NCBI RefSeq assembly: GCF_045762675.1
Contig: NZ_JBJDLK010000002.1
Location: 186,001 to 250,000, forward strand
DNA: 64,000 bases
DNA from: Elizabethkingia meningoseptica_A
Lineage (GTDB): Bacteria > Bacteroidota > Bacteroidia > Flavobacteriales > Weeksellaceae
Reading direction: 5' to 3'
How positions within the stretch are numbered: position 1 is the first letter of the stretch; every line of letters begins with the position of its first letter. Shown piece by piece: positions 9,164 to 17,699 of this stretch. Made by a program: the position numbers and the translations under genes. The notes under the pieces were generated by a model. It had not been told where the DNA came from, searched no databases, and saw only the letters and a list, made by a program, of their open reading frames with translations.

Positions 9164-9367
9164 AGCATTTACATGGAAAGAATTGTCAATATCCTTATTA
9201 CTCATTATCTATCATACCCTACTATCCAACAGCAATACAAGAGTTACAATTATATAATAACAATATATTTTTGAATAAAATATAAATTTTAACAATAAAA
9301 GCATATTATTATTAAATAAAAACAATTAATTTAGCATAAATAACTAACAACCACAAAATTAATTAAC

Positions 9368-11539
9368 ATGAAAAACATTTCAACCGCAGCAGTAATGCTA
9401 TGGCTTTTAGCCCTATGCTATAACTGCAGATCCACCGACAATTTCTTAGGCCGCGAATTAAATCCGGAAGCCTCTGTACACAACAGCAATCTTCCGCCAA
9501 ATGTCTTTGAAATACAACAAATCCCCAGCGCAAACTATGAAAGAACCAGACTGCGACAAGTTCAGCTAAAGTTTGACCATGTTATCACGGGCTTTTATCT
9601 TCCCACCGGAAAATCATTAAAAGTCACCGTTGAAAATCTGGCCGCTGCTTCAGACGGAGCTATCCCAAGTATTGTAATAGGAACCAGAGTTAAAGACGGA
9701 AGCAATGTTGTAGAAATTCCGCTTCAGGCCGGAGATAATATTATAGCCCCCACACAACATAAAGGCGGTATTATTTACCTTCGTTACACCTCGGAAAAAG
9801 GCTATAATACAGGTAAAGTAAGAATTACATTTGATTCTGCAGGAGAATACATCAATCATCCTTATTTCGAACTCGGCGTAACCGATATTACCAATTTCAA
9901 AAATCAGGTTGCCCAGTCCACCATTCAGGATGTGGTATTCAAATCAAAGGACGTTATTGTTGTCATTAACAAAGATAAGGCAGAAAAATACCTTATTCCG
10001 GACACCTACAAAGGCTATCCGGTGTCTATTCCCAACTGGTTAAATGCATTTGATGGTGTTTTAGACGCTGAAATCAATATCAGCGGACTGAGTCCAAACG
10101 ATCCGAATCCATTGCACCAACCTATGAATCCCGGGGTAAAATACCTGATGACACAGGTTACTACCGGCTACATGTACGCAACAGACTGGGGAACCGGATT
10201 TAATGGCAACGATGAAGCTGCTATGGACAGACTTCTTATGGAAACCAACCTTATTAACAACGGCTGGGGAATTTCCCATGAAATTGGACATCAAAACCAA
10301 CAGGGCGCCTACAAACCCAGCGAATATACCGAAACGACTGTCAACTTCTATACTTTTGCTTCTGTACGCCATTTCCAGGGGAGTAACTGGCAAAAATGGA
10401 CTGAAAATATCTGGGTTGATAAGTTTCATAATGACTGGTTCCAGCGCTCAAACAGAAATTACTGGAGTGCAGATATAGGCACTGTATACCAGAATGTAAA
10501 TGAAAGCCGCCTGTTCTTCCTGGAGCAATTAAGAGTCCTGTTTGGTGACGATCTGGTTAAAACACTTCATAAAATAACCAGAGAGGAGAAAGAGAGCGGT
10601 GGCGACAATGAAGCCCGAAAATTCTATTTCTTACAGAAAGTAGCTCAGATTTCAGGCTATGATCTCCGTAATCTTTATTCAAAATGGGGACTTGTACTAG
10701 ATTCTTACTACCAGCAAAAGCTGGACGCTATGTTTACCAGCGGCAACTTCGAAACGCCAACCTGCAACGACCAGCTTTATCTGGTAACACCTTTTAGCAA
10801 ACCATGCGCTAATCTATCGTTACCATTGCCGTTAAAAGGAATATCTACCTCAACACCCCAGCTGGATTTAATGCCCGCTGATCAGCTAGCTTCTAAAAAT
10901 AAATACTGTGATTACAGTACCAAAACAGGTATTTTCACAGACCCGAGAGATGGTAAATCTTACGCTTATAAAAAGTACGGAAACAAGGAATGGTTTATAG
11001 AAAATCTTAACTGGGACGGTTATAACGGGACAAATGAAAACACCCGAAATACCATAGGAATAGCCAACCCTAATGATTCCACAGGAGCTATTTACGGAAG
11101 ATATTATCCGACTAATAAAGCAGCACAGGGAGCAACATGGTGCCCTTCCGGGTGGACAGCCGCCAGTGATACAGACTGGACCAACCTTTTAGCCGCTATA
11201 CAATCTGAATACCAGGTTACTTCTTCCGTATTGGGAAGCGTAATGAAATGCGGAGAAGACAGAGACAACAAACCAGATGGCTTATGGGCTATGGGACGCG
11301 GCTCCATAGATAACATAAAAGCCAATCAGGTAGGCTTTAACGCTTTGCCTGCAGGCGTCATTAACTCCAGCAATATGGAATATGATGCAAATGACAACCC
11401 GGGAACTAAAGCAAGTTTCCATATGCCGGAAAGCACATGGTATCATCAGGCTTTAACCAACAGCAGTGATGCATGGACCAAAGTAAACAGAAACTCCGTA
11501 CACAATGCTTCTATCAGATGTGTAAGACCCGCACAATAA
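9368..11539 (+). CDS. M60-family (enhancin/mucinase-type) metalloprotease with C-terminal FISUMP domain
   Basis: The 723-residue protein starts with a signal sequence (residues 1-20), probably a lipoprotein type, with Cys17 or Cys20 as candidates. Residues 50-175 are a beta-rich region of the kind that precedes M60 catalytic domains. The catalytic zinc site is HEIGH with His304, Glu305 and His308, and Glu322 in TETTVN is the likely third ligand. M60 (PF13402) enzymes include viral enhancins and gut bacterial mucinases that cut O-glycosylated mucin-like proteins. Residues 515-723 form a Fibrobacter succinogenes major paralogous (FISUMP) domain: DGKSYAYKKYGNKEWFIENLNW, GATWCPSGW, GFNALPAG, ending SIRCVRPAQ. 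It is a lone gene with a terminator after it. The activity is inferred from the family. Confidence 0.9.
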   Translation: MKNISTAAVMLWLLALCYNCRSTDNFLGRELNPEASVHNSNLPPNVFEIQQIPSANYERTRLRQVQLKFDHVITGFYLPTGKSLKVTVENLAAASDGAIPSIVIGTRVKDGSNVVEIPLQAGDNIIAPTQHKGGIIYLRYTSEKGYNTGKVRITFDSAGEYINHPYFELGVTDITNFKNQVAQSTIQDVVFKSKDVIVVINKDKAEKYLIPDTYKGYPVSIPNWLNAFDGVLDAEINISGLSPNDPNPLHQPMNPGVKYLMTQVTTGYMYATDWGTGFNGNDEAAMDRLLMETNLINNGWGISHEIGHQNQQGAYKPSEYTETTVNFYTFASVRHFQGSNWQKWTENIWVDKFHNDWFQRSNRNYWSADIGTVYQNVNESRLFFLEQLRVLFGDDLVKTLHKITREEKESGGDNEARKFYFLQKVAQISGYDLRNLYSKWGLVLDSYYQQKLDAMFTSGNFETPTCNDQLYLVTPFSKPCANLSLPLPLKGISTSTPQLDLMPADQLASKNKYCDYSTKTGIFTDPRDGKSYAYKKYGNKEWFIENLNWDGYNGTNENTRNTIGIANPNDSTGAIYGRYYPTNKAAQGATWCPSGWTAASDTDWTNLLAAIQSEYQVTSSVLGSVMKCGEDRDNKPDGLWAMGRGSIDNIKANQVGFNALPAGVINSSNMEYDANDNPGTKASFHMPESTWYHQALTNSSDAWTKVNRNSVHNASIRCVRPAQ

Positions 11540-11568
11540 CTCTTTAAGCTTCATATTAAATTAAAAAA

Positions 11569-11597
11569 AACCGCCTCATGTGAGGCGGTTTATTATT
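11569..11597. terminator. Terminator between M60 protease and rpsA
   Basis: A 10-bp stem (11569-11578 with 11581-11590) is flanked by an A-run on the left and a T-rich stretch on the right. It can serve both convergent genes. Confidence 0.85.
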
Positions 11598-11614
11598 AAG
11601 AAATGAATTCAGGA

Positions 11615-13396
11615 TTATTTACCTTCTTCCATTTTTCTTTTCAATTCTGCAAGAGCATCGATATCTCCAAGAGTCGCTTTTTCTTCGTTGTTGTTTGAAG
11701 AAATAGTTTTAGCTTCTTTTACATTCTTTCTTTCTTCTTCTCTGAAGATTCCAGTATGAGAAACTACTACTCTCTTAAATTCTTTGTTGAATTCGATAAC
11801 TTTGAACTCAGCCTCTTCTCCTTTCTTGATTTTAGAACCATCTTCTTTTTCTAAAAGTCTAGCCGGAGCGAAAGCTTCAACCTCAGCATCTTCAAACTGT
11901 ACATTAGCACCTTTATCGAAAACGTCTACTGCTTTACCTGTGTGAACAGTTCCTTCAGCATATTTAGTTTCGAATTTATCCCAAGGATTTTCCTGTAATT
12001 GCTTGTGACCTAAAGAAATTCTTCTGTTATCTAAGTCAAGTTCTAATACTACAACATCAAGTACATCACCTACGTTACAGAACTCAGATGGGTGCTTGAT
12101 TTTCTTAGTCCAAGAAAGATCAGAGATATAGATAAGACCGTCGATACCTTCTTCTAATTCTACGAATACACCGAAGTTAGTAAAGTTTCTTACAGTACCT
12201 TTATGCTGAGAACCTACAGGGTATTTTTCCTGGATGTTAGCCCATGGATCCTGAGTTAACTGCTTGATACCTAAAGAAATTTTTCTGTCTTCTCTGTCGA
12301 TAGTTAATACTTCAGCTTCAACTTCATCACCGATTTTCACGAAATCACCTGCACTTCTTAAGTGAGTAGACCATGACATTTCAGATACGTGGATAAGACC
12401 TTCTACACCTGGAGCGATTTCAACGAAAGCACCGTAGTCAGCAAGAACTACAACTTTACCTTTTACTTTATCTCCAACTTTAAGGTTAGCATCTAAAGCA
12501 TCCCAAGGGTGTGCTTCAAGCTGCTTCATACCTAACTGAATTCTTGTTTTCTCATCATCAAAGTCAAGGATAACCACTTTAACAGTTTGTCCATCTTCAA
12601 GAATTTCAGAAGGATGGTTAACTCTAGACCAAGAAAGGTCTGTAATGTGGATAAGACCATCAACACCTCCAAGGTCGATGAATACACCGTAAGAAGTAAT
12701 ATTCTTAACAGTACCTTCAAGAACCTGACCTTTTTCAAGTTGAGCGATGATTTCTTTTTTCTGACCTTCGATATCAGCTTCAATAAGTGCTTTATGAGAA
12801 ACAACAACGTTTTTGAATTCGTGGTTGATCTTAACAATTTTGAATTCCATTGTTTTACCTACAAACTGATCGTAATCTTTGATAGGCTTAACATCGATCT
12901 GAGAACCTGGTAAGAATGCTTCGATACCGAATACATCTACAATCATACCACCTTTAGTTCTGGACTTAACGAAACCGTTAACAATCTCTCCAGACTCATG
13001 GTATTCATTAACTTTATCCCAAGCTCTAAGAGTTCTTGCTTTCTTGTGAGAAAGCTGTAACTGACCAGACTTATCTTCTCTTCTGTCAACCATTACTTCT
13101 ACCTCGTCACCTACTTGTAAACCTTGGTTGTAACGGAATTCGTTAAGAGAGATAACACCTTCAGACTTGAAGTTGATATCAACGATAGCTTCTTTGTCTG
13201 TTAATCTTACTACTTTACCTACAAGAACGTCGTTATCTTCAAGATCGTTAAGAGATCCTTTGTAGATTTCTTCTAATTCGTTCTTTTCTTTTCTGTCCTC
13301 TGCATTTAATCCACTTTCGAAAGATTCCCAGTCAAATTGTTCTGGTGCTACGTTTTGGTTCAAAAGAACCTCTGCTGAATTTGTCTCTTTTGACAT
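11615..13396 (-). CDS. rpsA: 30S ribosomal protein S1
   Basis: The 593-residue protein contains six S1 RNA-binding repeats beginning near residue 55. Repeats 3-5 are the best conserved, each with G-V-F-(I/V)-(D/E)-L and (H/Y)(I/V)S(D/E)(L/M)SW motifs. S1 binds mRNA and helps the 30S subunit start translation; this matters in Bacteroidota, where Shine-Dalgarno sites are weak. The N-terminus (MSKETNSAEVLLNQNV) and acidic C-terminal tail are usual for flavobacterial S1. The length is close to that of the Bacteroidota homologues. A leader of about 115 bases precedes it. Confidence 0.97.
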   Translation of the reverse strand: MSKETNSAEVLLNQNVAPEQFDWESFESGLNAEDRKEKNELEEIYKGSLNDLEDNDVLVGKVVRLTDKEAIVDINFKSEGVISLNEFRYNQGLQVGDEVEVMVDRREDKSGQLQLSHKKARTLRAWDKVNEYHESGEIVNGFVKSRTKGGMIVDVFGIEAFLPGSQIDVKPIKDYDQFVGKTMEFKIVKINHEFKNVVVSHKALIEADIEGQKKEIIAQLEKGQVLEGTVKNITSYGVFIDLGGVDGLIHITDLSWSRVNHPSEILEDGQTVKVVILDFDDEKTRIQLGMKQLEAHPWDALDANLKVGDKVKGKVVVLADYGAFVEIAPGVEGLIHVSEMSWSTHLRSAGDFVKIGDEVEAEVLTIDREDRKISLGIKQLTQDPWANIQEKYPVGSQHKGTVRNFTNFGVFVELEEGIDGLIYISDLSWTKKIKHPSEFCNVGDVLDVVVLELDLDNRRISLGHKQLQENPWDKFETKYAEGTVHTGKAVDVFDKGANVQFEDAEVEAFAPARLLEKEDGSKIKKGEEAEFKVIEFNKEFKRVVVSHTGIFREEERKNVKEAKTISSNNNEEKATLGDIDALAELKRKMEEGK

Positions 13397-13518
13397 TTTC
13401 TAAAAAATTTTGTATTCCGTCTTATTCCGTGCTCTGGCTTAATGTGACTACAGAAATTCCGGAAGATGTTAATTATTAATTGTTTACTTAGCCAAAGTTG
13501 GTCTCACAAAAAGCGGTG

Positions 13519-13526
13519 CAAATATA
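13519..13526 (-). promoter_or_regulatory. Putative rpsA -7 box
   Basis: The minus strand reads TATATTTG. Transcription from here would give rpsA a leader of roughly 115 bases, long enough for control by its own product, as known for E. coli S1. No fold was established. Confidence 0.45.
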
Positions 13527-13658
13527 CAAAATATATAACATATATGAAACAGTAAATCAATTTATAACAAGTACATATTTAAATCATATATAGTGTTGAT
13601 TTTAAACAACTTATAGTTAATTCTTTAAAACACAAACGTCTTGCAGGTTTTAAAAACC

Positions 13659-13666
13659 TATCTTTG
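13659..13666 (+). promoter_or_regulatory. Putative -7 box of the DEAD-box helicase
   Basis: TATCTTTG matches TAnnTTTG and lies only four bases before the ATG at 13671, implying a leaderless or nearly leaderless mRNA. Confidence 0.5.
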
Positions 13667-13670
13667 CAGC

Positions 13671-14978
13671 ATGAATTTAGAATCGATTTATAAAAAATTG
13701 CAGATTCAGGATATGAATCAGATGCAAAAATCCACATATAAAGCTACAGAAAACAATCAGGATATTGTACTACTTTCTCCTACAGGTTCCGGAAAAACAT
13801 TGGCTTTTTTACTTCCTGTACTTAGAAACCTTAAAAAGAATACATCCGGTATTCAGGCTTTAGTATTAGTTCCTGCAAGGGAACTGGCTTTACAGATAGA
13901 GCAGGTTTTTAAAGCGATGAAAACCGATTACAAGGTAACTGTATGTTATGGCGGCCACGATAAGAAAACAGAAGTAAATAACTTAATAGATGCACCTGCT
14001 TTATTAATAGGGACACCGGGAAGGGTGGCAGATCATCTCAGGAATAATAATTTTGACCCTTCAACGATTACCACTCTGGTATTAGATGAATTTGACAAAT
14101 CCCTGGAATTCGGATTTCAGGAAGAAATGAGCTTTATTATCGGCTCCATGAAAAACCTGTCACAAAGAATTCTGACTTCCGCTACGGCAATGGAAGAAAT
14201 TCCTGAATTTACAGGCTTAAAAAATGAAAAAACAATCGACTTCTTAAAGCTAAGTGATATAAAACCGGATATTCAGTTTAAAAAGGTTATTACTACCGCG
14301 GAAGAAAAACTGAATGCTCTATTCCAACTAATATGTAAAATAGGCAATAAAAGAACCTTAATTTTCTGTAATCACAGAGATGCTGTTGACAGGATTTCAG
14401 AACTTTTAAAAGACAAGGGCATTGAAAGAGAAACATTCCACGGTGGAATGGATCAGGATGAAAGAGAACGCGCCCTCTTAAAATTCAGAAATGATTCTGC
14501 AAAAATTCTTATTACAACTGATTTAGCTGCACGCGGGCTCGACATTCCTGAGGTAGAATCTATTGTCCATTACCAGCTTCCTCCCAAAGAAGACGCCTTT
14601 ATTCACAGAAACGGACGTACCGCAAGGATGAATTCCAAAGGTTTTGCTTATCTGATTATGAAAGAAGATGATCATTTTCCGTTTCTTAAAAATGACATAC
14701 CTGAGGAACCCCTGAGTGAAAATAATAAAATCCCACAGCAAACCTCTTTTCAAACGATTTACATTAGTGTAGGTAAGAAAGACAAGGTGAACAAGGTAGA
14801 TATTGTTGGTTATTTTATTAAAAAAGGAGAACTGGATAAGAATGACATCGGCTTAATTGAAGTAAAAGACACCTCTTCATATGTTGCCGTTTCCAGAAAT
14901 AAAATACCAGCTTTATTAAAAAAGCTGGCTACTGAAAAACTAAAAGGTAAAAAAGTTAAAATGGAAGTTGCTTATTAA
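13671..14978 (+). CDS. DEAD-box RNA helicase, DbpA-like
   Basis: The 435-residue protein starts at the ATG at 13671, which gives the helicase Q-motif (LQIQDMNQMQ) at the proper distance. A TTG start 30 bases upstream would lie inside the promoter. Motifs: I SPTGSGKT (residues 36-43), Ia VPARELALQ, II DEFD in place of DEAD, III SAT, V TTDLAARGLDIPEV and VI HRNGRTAR. The last 75 residues (FQTIYISVGKKDKVNKVDIVGYF onward) form a DbpA-type RNA-binding domain, which in E. coli DbpA recognises 23S rRNA hairpin 92. A role in 50S assembly is therefore likely. It is cytoplasmic and monocistronic, with a terminator downstream. Confidence 0.92.
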   Translation: MNLESIYKKLQIQDMNQMQKSTYKATENNQDIVLLSPTGSGKTLAFLLPVLRNLKKNTSGIQALVLVPARELALQIEQVFKAMKTDYKVTVCYGGHDKKTEVNNLIDAPALLIGTPGRVADHLRNNNFDPSTITTLVLDEFDKSLEFGFQEEMSFIIGSMKNLSQRILTSATAMEEIPEFTGLKNEKTIDFLKLSDIKPDIQFKKVITTAEEKLNALFQLICKIGNKRTLIFCNHRDAVDRISELLKDKGIERETFHGGMDQDERERALLKFRNDSAKILITTDLAARGLDIPEVESIVHYQLPPKEDAFIHRNGRTARMNSKGFAYLIMKEDDHFPFLKNDIPEEPLSENNKIPQQTSFQTIYISVGKKDKVNKVDIVGYFIKKGELDKNDIGLIEVKDTSSYVAVSRNKIPALLKKLATEKLKGKKVKMEVAY

Positions 14979-15000
14979 GCAACAGACAATAAAACATAAT

Positions 15001-15030
15001 AAAAAGTGTACAGTTTCTGTACACTTTTTT
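15001..15030. terminator. Bidirectional terminator, helicase / S41 protease A
   Basis: A 13-bp stem (15001-15013 with 15017-15029) with a TTT loop lies between convergent genes. A-run and T-run flanks let it work on both strands. Confidence 0.88.
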
Positions 15031-15041
15031 AATTACCAGTA

Positions 15042-16736
15042 TTATTTTGAGGAAAGATACTTCACTGCTTCATTCATTACCCGATCTACAAAGGTCGCAG
15101 GAGAGCTTCTCATCGCTTCTACTTCAGCATCCGTAGGTGGTGTAACATAAATATCAGGTTTTACACCTATTCCTTCAATTACTTCTCCGTTTATATCTTT
15201 TGTTGCCATTACAGGCATGTAAAACCTTAGCGCTCCTCCAATAAGGGGAGTTAAAAAACTAGTATTAATAAGTCCGCCGTTAAAAGCATCCGGATCTGAA
15301 GTCAAACCTGCAGTGGCTCCTGCACTGTAATCACCTATAGAAATAACATGACTGCCCTGACTTTTTAGCATCATGGTGGACATTTCAGACATGCTCGCGC
15401 TTCCCTTATCTGTCAAAATCACGATAGGTATATTTGCATGAATATTAAACTTATGTGGTTTTGTCTGCATGGGAACCCATGGTGTATAATTAAATGGCCC
15501 GTTACCTTCTTTTGTTCTCTGGTATGACCATACCATATTTTTCGTTACAAAACGTTCAACAAATACCCTGAAATCGATTACAGCTCCGCCTCCGTTTCCT
15601 CTTACATCAATAATCAGTTTTTTAATATCGCCTTTACGCAGAGGATTTAAAAACTTCTGATAAAAAGGAGTCTTAGATAACACTCCATCTGCATCTTCTT
15701 CAAACTGGGATATATTATAGGCCTTCTCCGCATGCTCTTCCATACGCTGCATAAACCAGGTAATGTATTTATTATTTTCACTGTTTAATACTGATGAATA
15801 AGTTGTTTTACTGGCATAATCTATTAGCTTCCCTGAGGCGGTCAGTAATTTATTTGTTAGCGCCACAAAAGCATCGGAAACAACCTCAGTATCATTAAAT
15901 ACTTTAACCTGCTCATTAAAAGATTTTACGTCTGCTGAATTCAGGAAAGCATTCCATTGATTTAAAATATTTAAAGTAAAGTTTTTCACCTTATTTCTCG
16001 CTGCTATGTCTTTAATCGCATTAAGGTCGGCATTCGCCTCTAATTCAGTGGTTGTTAAAATATAATTATCAACAGGATTTGGGGTAAAATACTTTTCCAT
16101 AAGTTTAATTTCAGTATTAAACAATGCGAACTGATTATAACTAATGTAATAGATATCTGAATTGTTTTTTAAATTTCCCATGAAATAAATAAAATTCCCA
16201 TAACGTTGAGCCACTCTGTTATCAATTCTGTTGATCATATACCCCATCTTGTTATTAAAATTATAGATGTTATTGGTTTTAGTTTTCATTCCGCCTCTGA
16301 AGATTTCTCCGGTAAGATCTGATGATTTTGATAATGGCATAAATACCACCATTGCGAAATGTCTGTCGATAATAGGATCTACAATATCTTTAAAATATTC
16401 TATTGCTTTTTCCCGGTCCTTAAGAATATCTTTATCACTCATCTCATCCTTCATTTCCCATGTCTTCAAAGCCATAAACTTTGGATAATATTCCTTATAA
16501 ACAGCATTCCAGTCCTTGCCATCTTTTCGTTTCTGTTCATAAAAATAATTATACCTCTGATCCATAGTTGTCCAGAAAACTTTAAAAAGGTCAGCATAGG
16601 ATTTTATATCATCACTTGTATATCTTAAAGGTTCAGTTATAGAGACTTCATCATCTTTTACACAGGAATTAAATGTGATACAAGACAGAAATATTCCCAA
16701 AATGAGAATTATATTTTTATTCAATTTTCTTTTCAT
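15042..16736 (-). CDS. S41 protease lipoprotein A (tricorn-type)
   Basis: The 564-residue precursor has a lipoprotein signal ending FNSC. The residues after Cys are VKDDE, very close to the Capnocytophaga-type surface export signal (QKDDE). Residues 45-80 (YADLFKVFWTTMDQRYNYFYE, then WNAVYKEYYPKF) resemble the tricorn C1 domain. DRHF places His126 as candidate catalytic histidine. LIIDVRGNGGG and DKGSASMSE identify an S41 core with Ser448 as nucleophile. The Tsp-type catalytic lysine (FGKG) is Ala here (YSAGA), so a Ser-His tricorn-like site is likely. The tail has EGIGVKPDIYV. It lies 27 bases after its partner barrel gene (16764..17480), is last in the array, and is closed by the terminator at 15001. 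Confidence 0.9.
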   Translation of the reverse strand: MKRKLNKNIILILGIFLSCITFNSCVKDDEVSITEPLRYTSDDIKSYADLFKVFWTTMDQRYNYFYEQKRKDGKDWNAVYKEYYPKFMALKTWEMKDEMSDKDILKDREKAIEYFKDIVDPIIDRHFAMVVFMPLSKSSDLTGEIFRGGMKTKTNNIYNFNNKMGYMINRIDNRVAQRYGNFIYFMGNLKNNSDIYYISYNQFALFNTEIKLMEKYFTPNPVDNYILTTTELEANADLNAIKDIAARNKVKNFTLNILNQWNAFLNSADVKSFNEQVKVFNDTEVVSDAFVALTNKLLTASGKLIDYASKTTYSSVLNSENNKYITWFMQRMEEHAEKAYNISQFEEDADGVLSKTPFYQKFLNPLRKGDIKKLIIDVRGNGGGAVIDFRVFVERFVTKNMVWSYQRTKEGNGPFNYTPWVPMQTKPHKFNIHANIPIVILTDKGSASMSEMSTMMLKSQGSHVISIGDYSAGATAGLTSDPDAFNGGLINTSFLTPLIGGALRFYMPVMATKDINGEVIEGIGVKPDIYVTPPTDAEVEAMRSSPATFVDRVMNEAVKYLSSK

Positions 16737-16763
16737 AATTGCTATAATTAGTTGATTGGTAGG

Positions 16764-17480
16764 TTAGTCAAATTTGTAAGAGATACCTAGTGAAAGCATA
16801 TAGGATCTGGTGGACATCTTTTTTTCTTTATCATCATTAACCTTACTAATATCAGAAAGGCTATACTGATAATTATACGCCGCATAAGCACCCAGTTTTC
16901 CAAATGAATACCCCAGTTGAGCCTGTCCGTGCAGACCATATCCCCAACGGTTGAGTTCATTTTCATTCTTTTTAAAATCATAGGTATCCGATACTTGTGT
17001 ATAATTAAAAGTTCCGTCTAACTGCAACTCACTGAACACAGGATATTGTCCTTCTCTCTTCATTTGCAGCCAGTACTCTGTGTACATGCCGCCCGCAAGC
17101 TTAATCCATAGACCATCTTTTTCATGTGGATCATTAAGTACATAAACGCCGGCCAGCAATGGAAAATTCAGAAAGCTATTCTGATAATCTGTGTACCATC
17201 CGGCTCTGCTTCCGGTTCTTTCGAACTTATAATTTTTCTGCAGATAGGAAACACCTGTTGAGACAAAAAAAGGTTTCCAGATCATATACTCACCGGACAG
17301 ATTCATTCCGAAACCATAGCGTCCTGTATATCGGGAATCAACCAAATTCGACAGATTTGAATGCATCACATTATATGTGTATCCCGCATCCAGTCCTATT
17401 TTTACTTTATTCTGTGAAAATGCATTTATTCCTAAACAGAAAAAGCCGACTGTAAAAATTTTAAATAATTTTTTTTTCAT
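16764..17480 (-). CDS. Outer-membrane beta-barrel protein A, partner of S41 protease A
   Basis: The 238-residue precursor has a type I signal peptide (residues 1-22, AFS-Q). The mature part alternates polar and aromatic/hydrophobic residues in strands typical of an 8-10-strand barrel: KIGLDAGYTYNVMH, YGFGMNLSGEYMIW, VSTGVSYLQKNY, and a final strand ending in Phe-Asp (LGISYKFD). It resembles small PorT/OmpW-like barrels of Bacteroidota. It is first in a two-gene unit with the S41 lipoprotein. Two close paralogues lie at 19421..20143 and 23982..24707 with the same partner arrangement. The function is unknown. A role in anchoring or exporting the protease, or in taking up its products, is inference. 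Confidence 0.8.
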   Translation of the reverse strand: MKKKLFKIFTVGFFCLGINAFSQNKVKIGLDAGYTYNVMHSNLSNLVDSRYTGRYGFGMNLSGEYMIWKPFFVSTGVSYLQKNYKFERTGSRAGWYTDYQNSFLNFPLLAGVYVLNDPHEKDGLWIKLAGGMYTEYWLQMKREGQYPVFSELQLDGTFNYTQVSDTYDFKKNENELNRWGYGLHGQAQLGYSFGKLGAYAAYNYQYSLSDISKVNDDKEKKMSTRSYMLSLGISYKFD

Positions 17481-17652
17481 ATTAAGGTAGTATTACGTTT
17501 TTATAAACATTTGGTATTCCTTACAAATAAATAATAAAAACGCAATAAAAACAGAGAAATAATTATTATGAATAATTACTAATAAAGAATATTATTCTAA
17601 ACTCATATAAAATAATTATATTGTAAGTTTTTTATGTAGAGGTAAAACAAAA

Positions 17653-17678
17653 AAATGCACGGACAAGTCCGTGCATTT
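17653..17678 (-). terminator. Terminator of the B pair
   Basis: A 12-bp stem (17653-17664 with 17667-17678) has an AA spacer. On the minus strand it is followed by TTTTTGTTTT. It closes the unit formed by barrel B and S41 B. Confidence 0.85.
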
Positions 17679-17699
17679 AACTAATATTTAAAACAGTAA

